Below the pieces are notes generated by a model. The model saw nothing but the letters and a program-made list of their open reading frames with translations. It searched no databases and was not told the origin of the DNA. Below, piece after piece: positions 17,650 to 26,599 of a DNA stretch of 64,000 nucleotides. Location: NCBI GenBank assembly GCA_965228215.1, contig OZ245800.1, forward strand, positions 2,108,001-2,172,000, in the 5' to 3' direction. Numbering within the stretch: the stretch's first letter is position 1; every line of letters starts with the position of its first letter. This DNA comes from Maricaulis sp965228215. GTDB lineage: Bacteria; Pseudomonadota; Alphaproteobacteria; Caulobacterales; Maricaulaceae. Both the position numbers and the translations under genes were made by a program.

Positions 17650-18687
17650 TTATTCGACGAAGGTTACGCGGGCGGCCATGTCGGGCAGGATGCGGTCGTC
17701 GCGTTGATCAAAGGCAACGCGGACCTGGATGGTCGCGCGGCTGCGGTCGGCGGTGGGGATGATGGCTTCGACATGGGCCGGGATGCGCCAGTCGGGATAG
17801 GCATCCAGACGCGCCTCGACGGTCTGGCCGGCGGTGACGCGGCCGATCTGGCCTTCATTCACATCCACTTCCAGTTCCAGCGAGGCCATGTCGACCAGCG
17901 TGGCCACACCCGTCCGGGTGAAGCCGCCGCCGGCGGAGGCCGGCGAGAGGATCTCCCCGACCTGGGCATTCTTGGCGATCACGACGCCCTGGAAGGGCGC
18001 ACGCACGATGTGGCGCTCGATCAGGTCTTCCTGGCTGCGCACCTGAGCCGAGACGGCCGAGGCGTCGGCGCGGGCCGCGCTGAGCTGGGCGACCAGGCTG
18101 TCGACCTGGGCGTTCGCCGAGGTCACGGCGGCCTGTGATCCGATATCGCGCGCAGCAAGGGCGACCGCCCGTTCGGCGACACGTCGGGCTTCAGCGAGCT
18201 GGGCGTCGAGCGAACGCACCCGGGCATTGGCCGAGGCGCGCTGGGCCTGCAGCAGGTCCAGCTGGATGCGGGCACGTTCGTCATCGAGCCGCGCCACGAC
18301 CTGGCCGGCTTCCACGACCGTGCCTTCCTCGACCAGGACCTCGCGGATCCGGCCGGTGATCTCTGCCGAGACCGTCGCCTGGCGCCGGGCCACCACATAA
18401 CCGGATGCGACCAGGCCGCTGGCGCGCGGCGTGGCCGGGGCCGCCGGTGTCGTTGAGGTGGTGGACTGGGAGGTCGATGGCGAGCTCGGCGTCGGAGCCG
18501 GTTCAACAACTGCCGTAACCGGTTCGGGCGCCTCGGGCTCGGGCTTCAGGAACCAGGCTGCTGCACCGCCGCCCATCGCGGCGATGATCGCCACTGTCAG
18601 GACCGTGGTCAGCGACGCGCCCGAGCTTTCGATCCGGTCGTCATGGTCAATGCTGAGTGAATGAAGTTTGGCACTACGATCCGACAT
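17650..18687 (-). CDS. MacA/HlyD-type periplasmic adaptor subunit
   Basis: 345 aa. Cytoplasmic N-terminus, one membrane helix at about residues 24-46, a Pro/Thr/Ser-rich linker (50-90), then the biotinyl-lipoyl half (GRIREVLVEEGTVVEAGQVV), an Ala/Gln/Arg-rich coiled-coil hairpin (about 125-215), the second lipoyl half (APFQGVVIAKNAQVGE) and a beta-barrel. It would bridge the inner-membrane pump to an outer-membrane channel. First gene of the operon; no TolC-like gene in the window. Confidence 0.88.
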   Translation of the reverse strand: MSDRSAKLHSLSIDHDDRIESSGASLTTVLTVAIIAAMGGGAAAWFLKPEPEAPEPVTAVVEPAPTPSSPSTSQSTTSTTPAAPATPRASGLVASGYVVARRQATVSAEITGRIREVLVEEGTVVEAGQVVARLDDERARIQLDLLQAQRASANARVRSLDAQLAEARRVAERAVALAARDIGSQAAVTSANAQVDSLVAQLSAARADASAVSAQVRSQEDLIERHIVRAPFQGVVIAKNAQVGEILSPASAGGGFTRTGVATLVDMASLELEVDVNEGQIGRVTAGQTVEARLDAYPDWRIPAHVEAIIPTADRSRATIQVRVAFDQRDDRILPDMAARVTFVE

Positions 18688-18927
18688 TATTCCCCCTCGC
18701 GCGCATCGCTGATGTCAGTGTTAACGATACGCTCGGACAAGCCAAATGGTTTTCCGGCCCGGGCCGGTCCTCTGTGATTGCAGTCGCCCCGTCGGAGAGA
18801 GCGGTTCATGTGCCGGAGAAAATTTGCATCGCCTGGCGTCCGAGCAAACAGGCCTTGCGCCAACGTACTGACGGATTCCGCGAATGACGGGCCGTGTCGT
18901 TTCACGCTTCGCGAACGGACAGGTGGA

Positions 18928-19314
18928 TCAGTCGAAATAGGTGGCGCGCATCATTTCCGCGAGATCGCGGCCGCGATGGGCGAGGGCCCGGCGTTCCGCC
19001 TCGACCTCCGGTCCGCACACCGGGCGATAGCGTTGCTGGACGCGATAACCGTCATTGAAGGCCTCGATCAGCCGGTCCCGATCGCGTCCTCGCGACGGCG
19101 TTTCCATGGCGAGCAATTCCAGCATGCGGTCACGCCAGTCCTGGCTCTCAAGCCCGTCACAGGCAAAGGCCAGATAGTGCAGTTCACCCAGTGTGTAGGC
19201 GAGGTAGGGAAGGACACGGGCCGCGTCGGCTTCCTGCTCCGCAGGTGATTTCTGCGCCTGCGCCGGCAAGGCGAGGGCGAGCGGAAGCAGGAGGGAAAGG
19301 GCCAGGGTGCGCAT
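18928..19314 (-). CDS. TIGR02301 family secreted protein
   Basis: 128 aa. A Sec signal peptide (MRTLALSLLLPLALALPAQA, cleavage before QK) favours the start at 19314, though an ATG five codons earlier is possible. LPYLAYTLGELHYLAFACDG is the conserved TIGR02301 block, with Cys here and another in PVCGPEV. Function unknown; periplasmic. A NUDIX gene lies just upstream on the same strand, an association seen in related bacteria. Confidence 0.75.
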   Translation of the reverse strand: MRTLALSLLLPLALALPAQAQKSPAEQEADAARVLPYLAYTLGELHYLAFACDGLESQDWRDRMLELLAMETPSRGRDRDRLIEAFNDGYRVQQRYRPVCGPEVEAERRALAHRGRDLAEMMRATYFD

Positions 19315-19334
19315 CAATCTGTCCTGCACGCCGA

Positions 19335-19808
19335 TTATGGCGATCCGACGGCGTGGTTTCTTACAATTTCGAGCGCCCGGCCGATGACGTCGCGGGTCTT
19401 GTCCCAGGAGGTGCGCGCCACGGCGTCCTCGAAGGGCAGGAAGGCAGCGTCATCAACATCATCCTGGGCGACGGGCTCGCCGCTCTCCCAGACAGCCGCG
19501 TAGTCGACCAGCAGATAATGCCAGTCGCCCGCATCGCCCTCCCCGGTCTGCTGGTCGCGGCGCCCGGTTTCCCGCCCGCCGATCGAGTCGATGACATCGA
19601 TCAGCCCGATGATCCGGGCTGACACGCCGGTCTCTTCCTTCAGCTCGCGCAGGGCGGCCTCCGCCGCTGTCTCACCGAACTCGATCTTGCCGCCCGGAAT
19701 CGACCATTCGCCCTTGTAGGGCGGTTTGCCGCGCTGGATGACCAGCACGTCATCGCCGCGAAACACGACGATGCCCGCGCCGGCGACCGGTTTTCTGTCA
19801 GACGTCAT
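19335..19808 (-). CDS. NUDIX hydrolase
   Basis: 157 aa. The Nudix box is GGKIEFGETAAEAALRELKEETG, with REL.EE residues intact. Start at 19808 (MTSDRKPVAGAGIVVFRGD) overlaps the VOC stop by 11 bp; longer starts are possible. Hydrolyses a nucleoside diphosphate linked to another group; ADP-ribose pyrophosphatase or oxidised-nucleotide cleanup are both possible. Confidence 0.88.
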   Translation of the reverse strand: MTSDRKPVAGAGIVVFRGDDVLVIQRGKPPYKGEWSIPGGKIEFGETAAEAALRELKEETGVSARIIGLIDVIDSIGGRETGRRDQQTGEGDAGDWHYLLVDYAAVWESGEPVAQDDVDDAAFLPFEDAVARTSWDKTRDVIGRALEIVRNHAVGSP

Positions 19809-20157
19809 ATTCGCCATTCGGTGACCAGACGGCGAGTTCATTGCCGCTGGGATCCTTGAAGTGGAAACGCCGTCCGCCGGGGAAGTTCTGACGGTCGAAC
19901 ACGGCGGCGCCAGCAGCTTCGACCCGGGCCTCGGCGGCCTCGATGTCCTCGGCCTTGAGAATGATCAGGGCACCTGTCGGCAAGGCATCCGGTTCCAGGC
20001 GCAGACCACCATCCAGCCCGGCATTGTCGAAGGAGGCATAGCCGGGACCGTAATCGGTGAAGGTCCAGCCGAAAGCCTTGGAATAGAAGGCCTTGGAGGC
20101 CTCCATGTCGGTTACGGGAAGCTCGTTGTAGTCAATGCGGAGAATGTCGTCGCTCAT
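19798..20157 (-). CDS. VOC (glyoxalase/bleomycin resistance) family protein
   Basis: 119 aa from the ATG at 20157; the long frame upstream is a shadow of bdhA. LRIDYNELPVTDMEASKAFY opens a VOC domain and GRRFHFKDPSGNELAVWS closes it with the conserved metal-site Glu. Probable metal-dependent enzyme or binding protein; substrate unknown. It overlaps the NUDIX start. Confidence 0.85.
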   Translation of the reverse strand: MSDDILRIDYNELPVTDMEASKAFYSKAFGWTFTDYGPGYASFDNAGLDGGLRLEPDALPTGALIILKAEDIEAAEARVEAAGAAVFDRQNFPGGRRFHFKDPSGNELAVWSPNGEYDV

Positions 20158-20228
20158 GGTCCTGCCCAGATCCTCGTCTGTGTGCCCCGGCTTGATCGCC
20201 CTGAACGCCGCACGTGGAGGACAGGAGA

Positions 20229-21029
20229 CTATTTCGCGGTCCAGCCGCCGTCCACACTGATGGCTGCGCCGTTTACATTCGCGCCCGCATCCGAGACCAG
20301 GTAAAGCAGGGCACCGGCAAGCTGGTCGTAGGTGACGAATTGCTTGGTCGGCTGGGCTGCCAGCAGCACGTCGCGCACCACTTCCTCTTCGGAAATCCCG
20401 CGCGCTTTCGCCGTGTCGCCGATCTGGTTCTCCACGAGCGGAGTCTTCACATAGCCCGGACAGATCGCGGCACAGGTAACGCCGTCTTCGGCGATTTCCA
20501 GCGCCAGCGATTTGGTGAAACCAACCACGCCATGCTTGGCCGCGACATAAGCCGACTTGAACGGCGAGGCGACCAGGCCATGCGCCGAGGCGAGGTTGAT
20601 GATCCGGCCCTTGCCCTGGCGTTTCATGATGGGCAGGGCGGCCTTGGCGGCGTGGAAAACGGCGGTGAGATTGATCGCGATGATCGCATCCCACTTGTCT
20701 TCCGGAAACTCATCGACCGGCGCGACATGCTGGATGCCGGCATTGTTCATGAGGATGTCCAGACGCCCGAATTCACGATCGGCAAAGGCGACCATGTCGG
20801 CGATCTCGTCGGCCTTGAGCATGTTGGCGCCGTGATAGCGCACCTCCACGCCGTACTCGGAGGCCAGCCGGCTGCGCAGGGCCTCGATCTCGGCCGCATC
20901 GCCCAGGCCGTTGAGGATTACATGGGCGCCATTCTCGGCGAGGGCTTCCGCCATGGCAGCACCGATGCCGCTGGTCGAACCCGTGACAATGGCCACCTGG
21001 CCGGAAAGATCAGTGCGGATGGAAGACAT
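20229..21029 (-). CDS. bdhA: D-3-hydroxybutyrate dehydrogenase
   Basis: 266 aa short-chain dehydrogenase. NAD-binding TGSTSGIG, NNAG, catalytic Ser in NLASAHGLVASP and YVAAKHG with the Tyr-Lys pair. The HGLVASPFKSAYVAAKHG and PGYVKTPLVENQI stretches are typical of 3-hydroxybutyrate dehydrogenase, which interconverts 3-hydroxybutyrate and acetoacetate in PHB and ketone metabolism. No other PHB genes are adjacent. Confidence 0.87.
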   Translation of the reverse strand: MSSIRTDLSGQVAIVTGSTSGIGAAMAEALAENGAHVILNGLGDAAEIEALRSRLASEYGVEVRYHGANMLKADEIADMVAFADREFGRLDILMNNAGIQHVAPVDEFPEDKWDAIIAINLTAVFHAAKAALPIMKRQGKGRIINLASAHGLVASPFKSAYVAAKHGVVGFTKSLALEIAEDGVTCAAICPGYVKTPLVENQIGDTAKARGISEEEVVRDVLLAAQPTKQFVTYDQLAGALLYLVSDAGANVNGAAISVDGGWTAK

Positions 21030-21097
21030 GAACCACCTATCAACTTCGTGCTGCGAGCGCGAAGAATGGCGGGAATCCGGGCGAGGTCAAGAGTAGG

Positions 21098-21889
21098 TTA
21101 TGCCGCCTTCGCGTTCACCGGCGCCGGCTGTGGGCGAGTGAAGAGGAGGTCGCCGTCTTTCGAACCGGCTTCCTCGAACCGGTAGCCGCCGGCGTTGAAT
21201 TTCACGAGATCGGCCGGGTCGGTGATGCGGTTCTCGATGACCCAGCGGGCCATCAAACCGCGGGCCTTCTTGGCGTAGACCATCAGGGCGCGCAGCTGGC
21301 CGTCCTTCTCTTCCTTAAAGGTGGCCGTGATCACGCGGGCCTTGAGCGTCTTCTTGTCGACCGATTTGAAATACTCGTTGGAGGCCAGGTTCAGCACGAC
21401 GGGCGTGTCGTCTTCCGCCTGCAGCGCATTGAGCTCTTTCGCGATCGAATTGCCCCAGAAATCATAGAGATTTTCGCCGCGGCGCGTGTGCAGTTTCCGG
21501 CCCATCTCGAGGCGATAGGGATGGATGCCGTCAAGCGGCCGCAGGGCGCCATACATGCCGGACAGGATACGCAGATGGTCCTGGGCCCAGGCCAGGTCAT
21601 CATCGCTCATCGTGGCCGCATCGAGGCCGCGATAGACCTCGCCATTGAAGGCGAAGGCCGCCTGTTTCACACCGGGCTGTTCGGCGTCGAAGGCCTGGAA
21701 ACGCTCGCGATTGAGGCGGGCAAGATCATCATTGATGCCCATCATGCTTTTCAGCTTGGTGATCGTCAGCCCGCGCGTGGTCTTCGACAGGATGCGCGTA
21801 TCGTCGATCAGTGCGGGCGTCGTGGACGGCAGCTCACGTGCGACGGCGTCGAAATTCATGTTCTTGGCGGGCGACAGCAAAACCAGCAT
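21098..21889 (-). CDS. yaaA: peroxide stress protein YaaA
   Basis: 263 aa, the usual length. Start at 21889 gives the family N-terminus MLVLLSPAKNMNFD. Other conserved blocks: NRERFQAFD, AFNGEVYRGLDA, LRILSGMYGALRPLDGIHPYRLEMG and NLASNEYFK. YaaA lowers intracellular free iron during hydrogen peroxide stress and binds DNA. Monocistronic by spacing. Confidence 0.92.
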   Translation of the reverse strand: MLVLLSPAKNMNFDAVARELPSTTPALIDDTRILSKTTRGLTITKLKSMMGINDDLARLNRERFQAFDAEQPGVKQAAFAFNGEVYRGLDAATMSDDDLAWAQDHLRILSGMYGALRPLDGIHPYRLEMGRKLHTRRGENLYDFWGNSIAKELNALQAEDDTPVVLNLASNEYFKSVDKKTLKARVITATFKEEKDGQLRALMVYAKKARGLMARWVIENRITDPADLVKFNAGGYRFEEAGSKDGDLLFTRPQPAPVNAKAA

Positions 21890-21955
21890 GCGGGAATCTC
21901 CTCTTGTCCAAGAGATAGGCAATGCGGGGCGTCAGGAAAAGGGTCGCGGTGTCGT

Positions 21956-22381
21956 TCAGTTCGAGTGGCGCGAGGTCTTGAAGTAATCCCGCACCATCAG
22001 CGTGCCGAGGGCGAGACCGCCGATGGCCTCGACCAGGATGACGAGATAGCCGATCTCGGTGTTCGCGGCCGGATTGCCGATCAGCAGGATCCAGATCACC
22101 AGGTGGAGCAGGAAGCCCACCGCCAGAAAGGCCAGGCTGATCGCATTGCGTCCGATGAAGGCGGTCAGCGCGCCGACATAGGCGGCGACGAGCGCATAAC
22201 CGGCGGGCAGATGGGCGACGGGGACATTGCGGATCATGTCGGCAAAGCGGGAGGGCAGGCCGATTTCCGTCCAGGCGCCGCTGTAGACCATCGGCACACC
22301 GATACCCCACAGCGTCGAATAGAGCGCCAGGAATGCCAGGCTGATCAGGGCAATTCGCGCCAGATACTTTTCGCCGGACAT
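21956..22381 (-). CDS. four-helix integral membrane protein
   Basis: 141 aa with four hydrophobic segments (about 9-33, 58-78, 80-100, 106-128). No conserved catalytic motif and no family that I recognise. Inner membrane. Separate from yaaA by 66 bp on the same strand. Confidence 0.6.
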   Translation of the reverse strand: MSGEKYLARIALISLAFLALYSTLWGIGVPMVYSGAWTEIGLPSRFADMIRNVPVAHLPAGYALVAAYVGALTAFIGRNAISLAFLAVGFLLHLVIWILLIGNPAANTEIGYLVILVEAIGGLALGTLMVRDYFKTSRHSN

Positions 22382-22479
22382 TTCTCCCCCTTCAGCAACT
22401 CCCTGATCTGCAGGGCGTTTCAGTCACTCTAGCATATCTTATACGTAGGGCGAGAGCGATTTGGATCCAGTCTGCCCGT

Positions 22480-22983
22480 CTACCAGCGCTGGGTGAGGGC
22501 GCGGGACGGGATCCGGTCGCGGCGCGGTTCCTGATAGGTCTGGAACAGGCTCGTGAAGGAACGGATGTCCAGTGTCGTGTCGCGGCAGATCAGGCGGCCG
22601 CGGCGGTCATAGACACGCAGATCGGCGCGCAGACTGTTCGGGCCGAAGGCGGAATAACGGCCGGTACGGCGCGACCCGTCGGCATTCCGGGCGGTCAGCA
22701 AGGTGCGGATGAGCAGGGCTTCGCCCCAATTGCCGCTGGAGTAATTGCCGCCAGCACTGACCAGCGTGTCTGATCCTTCCGTGATCAGGATCTGGTAGCG
22801 GCCGGCGCCGCGCGAACGAGTCTTGGCAACCAGCTCGCCGCTGCCCTCATTCTCATACCAGCGCACGGCGCAATTCTCTCCGGGCGCCAGGGGCTGGCCG
22901 TAGGGGGAGCGCTGGGCTTCGGCACCCGCTGCGAAAGCGGTCGACAGGGCAAGCAGGCTGATGGCGGCGGTCAGGGATTTCAT
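22480..22983 (-). CDS. secreted beta-rich protein, possibly CsgH-like
   Basis: 167 aa. Signal peptide MKSLTAAISLLALSTAFAAGAEA. The mature part has two Cys (NCAVRWYE and LICRDTT) about 95 residues apart and alternating strands (GRYQILITEGSDTLVSAGG, LRADLRVYDRRG). The layout resembles the curli chaperone CsgH of alphaproteobacteria, but I see no csgA or csgG in the window, so this is only a suggestion. Start at 22983 begins the signal peptide. Confidence 0.5.
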   Translation of the reverse strand: MKSLTAAISLLALSTAFAAGAEAQRSPYGQPLAPGENCAVRWYENEGSGELVAKTRSRGAGRYQILITEGSDTLVSAGGNYSSGNWGEALLIRTLLTARNADGSRRTGRYSAFGPNSLRADLRVYDRRGRLICRDTTLDIRSFTSLFQTYQEPRRDRIPSRALTQRW

Positions 22984-23078
22984 CGGACAGGACTCCATTG
23001 GTTCTGTCCCGACCCTAAACAGGCGGGTCTGAGCCGAAGCTGACCGGTGCGTTCATCTGGCGTCTATGGGAGTGGGTC

Positions 23079-24485
23079 CTAACCCAACAACACCCGCGGA
23101 TTCATAATCCCCTTCGGGTCCAGCGCCTGTTTGATGGCCCGCATCACCGTCACGTCCACCGGTTTCCTCGCGGCGAGCTCGGCGCTCTTCATCACGCCGA
23201 TACCGTGTTCCGCCGAGATCGAGCCGTCGAACTCGGCGACAGTGTCGTAGACGATGGCCGAGATGGCGCCGGCATTCTGCATGAAGGCCTCGGCCCGGCC
23301 GGGGCTGGGCGAGGCGAAATTGAAATGCACATTGCCGTCGCCGACATGGCCGAAACAGAAGACGACGGCTTCCGGGAAGGCCTCGGTCACGCGCTGACTG
23401 CCCAGCGCGATGAATTCTGCCATGCGCGAAACCGGGATGGAGACGTCATGCTTGACCGAACGCCCATAGGCGCGTTCGGCCTCGGCGATGCTCTCGCGGA
23501 TACGCCAGAAATCCTTCGCCTGGGTCTCGTTCTCGGCGATGGAACCGTCCTTGATGAGCCCGCTCTCGAAGCCCTCGCCCAGCGCCTCCTCGAGTGTTTC
23601 GCGCGCACCATCGGAACGCCCGAAACTCATCTCGCAGACCACATACCAGGCCTGCGCGCTTTCCAGCGGATCGCGTGTGCCCGGTACATGTTCCAGAACG
23701 CGTTCCAGCGCGATGCGCGGCAGGATTTCGAACGCCGTCACGGCGTTGCCGGACAGGCGTTTGGCCTGGCCGAGGAAGGTCACGGCATCCTCGACGCTGT
23801 CGACACCGATAAAGGCCAGCTCGGTCCGGGCCGGTCGCGGGAAGAGTTTCAGTGTGGCTGCGGTGATGATGCCCAGCGTGCCCTCGGCGCCGATCAGCAA
23901 TTGCTTGATGTCGTAGCCGGTATTGTCCTTACGCAGGCCCGTCAGGCCCGACCAGATCGTGCCGTCGGGCAGGACGGCCTCCAGGCCGAGGACCAGGTCG
24001 CGGGTCATGCCATAGCGCAGGACCTGGACGCCGCCGGCATTGGTCGAGATCAGACCGCCGATCATGGCCGAGCCCTGCGAACCCAGCGCCAGAGGGAAGA
24101 GCCGGTCGGCCTCCGCGGCGGTATTCTGCAGGAATTCCAGCACGCAGCCGGCCTCGACCGTCATCGAGTCATTGTCCGGATCGATCTCGCGGACCTTGCT
24201 CATGCGTTTGAGCGAGAGCAGGACCTCGCCCATCGGCGTCGCAGCGCCGCACAGGCTGGTATTGCCGCCCTGGGGCGTGATGGCGATCCCGGCCCCGGCG
24301 CAAATGCGGACAGCCGCAGCGACCTCCTCGGTGCTGGCGGGTTTCAGCAGGATCGGGGTCTGGCCCTGATAGCGGCCGCGCCAATCCTCGACATGCGGCG
24401 CGATCTCCTGCGGGTCCTGTGACCAGCCTTTGTCTCCCAGGGCAGATTTGAGGGCTTCCAGGACGGTGTCGGAGATCTGGGTCAT
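23079..24485 (-). CDS. FAD-linked D-2-hydroxyacid dehydrogenase (D2HGDH/GlcD-like)
   Basis: 468 aa, full-length VAO-type flavoprotein. FAD domain: TPQGGNTSLCGAATP and GGLISTNAGGVQVLRYGMTRD. C-terminal cap: FCFGHVGDGNVHFNF and ISAEHGIG with catalytic His residues. Substrates in this family include D-2-hydroxyglutarate, D-lactate and glycolate; the form without partner subunits fits D-2-hydroxyglutarate or D-lactate dehydrogenase. Its start overlaps tsaC by ATGA. Confidence 0.85.
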   Translation of the reverse strand: MTQISDTVLEALKSALGDKGWSQDPQEIAPHVEDWRGRYQGQTPILLKPASTEEVAAAVRICAGAGIAITPQGGNTSLCGAATPMGEVLLSLKRMSKVREIDPDNDSMTVEAGCVLEFLQNTAAEADRLFPLALGSQGSAMIGGLISTNAGGVQVLRYGMTRDLVLGLEAVLPDGTIWSGLTGLRKDNTGYDIKQLLIGAEGTLGIITAATLKLFPRPARTELAFIGVDSVEDAVTFLGQAKRLSGNAVTAFEILPRIALERVLEHVPGTRDPLESAQAWYVVCEMSFGRSDGARETLEEALGEGFESGLIKDGSIAENETQAKDFWRIRESIAEAERAYGRSVKHDVSIPVSRMAEFIALGSQRVTEAFPEAVVFCFGHVGDGNVHFNFASPSPGRAEAFMQNAGAISAIVYDTVAEFDGSISAEHGIGVMKSAELAARKPVDVTVMRAIKQALDPKGIMNPRVLLG

Positions 24486-25432
24486 GTCACGTCTCTCGGG
24501 GCTGCGGCGCGGCGCAGGCGGTCATTGATGGCTTCGCCCAGACCGTGGTCGGGAATCGGCGTGACGGCAATAGCCTCCGGGAGGCGGGCATCCAGAGTGC
24601 GCAGGGCTGCGAACAGCCGCGTGGCGGCCTCGGTGAGATCACCGCGCTCGGAGAGGTTCAGATCGCAATCGACATCGCCGAAGCCCAGAAGCAGCTCGCC
24701 GGCCTTTGCGCTTGCTGCCTCCAGCCGCACCGGCACGCCGGGTGCGTAATGGCTCTTGAGCATGCCGGGACTGGCGGGTGCAGCACTGTCGCCGGCCTGT
24801 TTCAACGGTCCGGTGATCGCCTCGATCGTCTTGCGGGCCAGCCCGCCGGGGCGCAGGAGCGTTGCCTCGTCGCCCAGGACGGCGATCACGGTCGACTCGA
24901 GGCCCACCGGGCAGGTGCCGCCATCCAGAATGGCGTCGATACGCTCGCCGAGCCCGTCCATGACATGCTCTGCCGAAGTCGGCGAGATCGTACCGGACGG
25001 ATTGGCGCTGGGGGCGACGAGCGGACGGCCGAGTTCAGTCAGCAGGGCCTGCGCGGCCGGGTGGTCCGGCGCGCGCAGGGCAATCGTGTCGAGCCCGGCA
25101 TTGGCGAGATCACTGACCGGCGCATCATCCAGTTTCGGCAGGACCAGAGTCAGCGGTCCCGGCCAGAAGGTTTCCATCAGGCGGCGGGCAAGCGGCGGGA
25201 TGTCCACGAGAAAAGCCGCCATTTCCGGCCCGGTGACGTGGGCGATGAGCGGGTTGAAACTCGGCCGGCCCTTGGCTTCGTAGAGCCGCGCGACGGCATC
25301 GGCTTTTCCTGCATCGGCGGCCAGCCCGTACACCGTCTCGGTCGGCATGGCGACAAGCCCGCCATGGCGCAGGATGGCAGCGGCCTCGACGAGGCTGTCG
25401 GGATTGTCGGCAGGAAGGATGCGGGCGGTCAT
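24482..25432 (-). CDS. tsaC: L-threonylcarbamoyladenylate synthase, Sua5 type
   Basis: 316 aa: YrdC domain (residues 1-205) plus C-terminal Sua5 domain (about 220-316), so the long Sua5 form. Conserved ATP/threonine-site residues appear in PTETVYGLAADA, EAKGRPSFNPLIAHV and VAPSANPSGTISPT; SPGMLKSHYAPGVPV is the inter-domain linker. It makes threonylcarbamoyl-AMP for tRNA t6A37. First of two overlapping genes. Confidence 0.93.
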   Translation of the reverse strand: MTARILPADNPDSLVEAAAILRHGGLVAMPTETVYGLAADAGKADAVARLYEAKGRPSFNPLIAHVTGPEMAAFLVDIPPLARRLMETFWPGPLTLVLPKLDDAPVSDLANAGLDTIALRAPDHPAAQALLTELGRPLVAPSANPSGTISPTSAEHVMDGLGERIDAILDGGTCPVGLESTVIAVLGDEATLLRPGGLARKTIEAITGPLKQAGDSAAPASPGMLKSHYAPGVPVRLEAASAKAGELLLGFGDVDCDLNLSERGDLTEAATRLFAALRTLDARLPEAIAVTPIPDHGLGEAINDRLRRAAAPRDVT

Positions 25433-25469
25433 GCAGCACTGCTAGGCCCGGCGAGCCGCCGGGGCAAGT

Positions 25470-26018
25470 CTAGTCTGCGGCATCTGCCTCGATATGCACG
25501 ATGATGCGGACCTCGCTGGCGATCTCGCCCCAGCTGGCATCACCGACACCGAAATCGGCCCGCATCACGTCGATATGGCCGTCAGCGACGGCGCGGCCAT
25601 CGGTGATGTCGAGCGTGAATTCCATGATGGCGTCCTGTGGCGTGCCGCGAAGGTTCAGAACACCATGCGCTGCATATCCGGTATCGGTGGCCCGGATATC
25701 CTCGGACACGAAGCTCGCCTCGGCGTGCGTATCGGGTGCCAGTCCCGCAGAGCTCAGCATGGAGTCGTCGAACTGGCTGTTCCCGGTAGAGCCGGTGCCC
25801 GTCGCCACGCTGGCATCGATGCGCGCCGAGGACAGGTCTGCCGGGTCGAGCGTGATCTCGGCGGTCCAGTCCGGAAAGGCGCCGCTGGCGGTCGAGCCGA
25901 AGGCCTCGGTCTCGAAACCAACGGAACTGGCTTCGCGGTCGACCGTCCAGTCCTGGGCGTGGGCCGGATAGGCGACGGCAAACAAGGCGAGGGCGCCGAA
26001 CAGGGGGAGACGCGACAT
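25470..26018 (-). CDS. YceI family periplasmic protein (copy 1)
   Basis: 182 aa from the ATG at 26018, which starts a signal peptide (MSRLPLFGALALFAVAYPAHA). The mature lipocalin-like YceI fold begins DWTVDREASSVGFETEAFG and ends MRADFGVGDASWGEIASEVR. YceI proteins bind isoprenoid-type lipids such as polyisoprenyl quinones. Two bp after the cytochrome b561 stop. Confidence 0.88.
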   Translation of the reverse strand: MSRLPLFGALALFAVAYPAHAQDWTVDREASSVGFETEAFGSTASGAFPDWTAEITLDPADLSSARIDASVATGTGSTGNSQFDDSMLSSAGLAPDTHAEASFVSEDIRATDTGYAAHGVLNLRGTPQDAIMEFTLDITDGRAVADGHIDVMRADFGVGDASWGEIASEVRIIVHIEADAAD

Positions 26019-26020
26019 TG

Positions 26021-26599
26021 TTATCCTTTCAGGAAGGGCAGCATGCGCGAGAGCAGGCCGTCCTTGTTGAGAAACTGGTGTTTGAGGGCTGCGGCGACGT
26101 GAAGGGCCAGAAGCAGCATCATGAAATAACCGCCCATGCCGTGTGCGCGGCCGAGACCGTCGGCGAGCTCCTGGTCCTGCGGGACCGGAAGCTTGGGCAG
26201 GACCATGTCCGGACTGTTGAATAACAGGGTCGGGAAGGGGGAGGCCGAAGCCGCCAGCCAGCCGCCGATCGGCAAGCCGATCATCAGCGCGTAGAACAGC
26301 CAATGCGTGGCCGAAGCGGCGAATTTCTCCCAGCCGGCCATGTGATCCGGCATGCCGGGCACGGGGTGGGTCAGGCGCCAGCCCAGTCGTGCCAGGCTGA
26401 GCACGAGCACGAACAGACCGGTTGTCTTGTGCATATTGTAGGCGAACTGGACCTCCTGCAGCGTGCTTTCGCCAGTCATCAGACCCTCGCGCAGCCCGTC
26501 CATGTAATTGCCGAACGCGACCATGCTCACCAGGAGCACGGCAAGCAGCCAGTGCAGGCCGATCGCGACTGTCGAATACCGGTTTGTCTCACTCATCAC
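26021..26599 (-). CDS. cytochrome b561 family protein
   Basis: 192 aa, four membrane helices. Candidate heme ligands His16 (IGLHWLLAV), His57 (YNMHKTTG), His153 (RAHGMGG) and His167 (LLALHVAA) match the CybB/YceJ pattern. Probable quinone-linked electron carrier. It is sandwiched between two YceI genes; E. coli has the simpler yceJ-yceI pair. Start is the first or second Met (MMSETNRYS), overlapping the upstream YceI by about 11 bp. Confidence 0.9.
   Translation of the reverse strand: MMSETNRYSTVAIGLHWLLAVLLVSMVAFGNYMDGLREGLMTGESTLQEVQFAYNMHKTTGLFVLVLSLARLGWRLTHPVPGMPDHMAGWEKFAASATHWLFYALMIGLPIGGWLAASASPFPTLLFNSPDMVLPKLPVPQDQELADGLGRAHGMGGYFMMLLLALHVAAALKHQFLNKDGLLSRMLPFLKG

Noticed and set aside
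20158..20694. N-terminal extension of the VOC gene to 298 aa
   Set aside because: The extension is antisense-frame reading of bdhA; the real gene starts at 20157.
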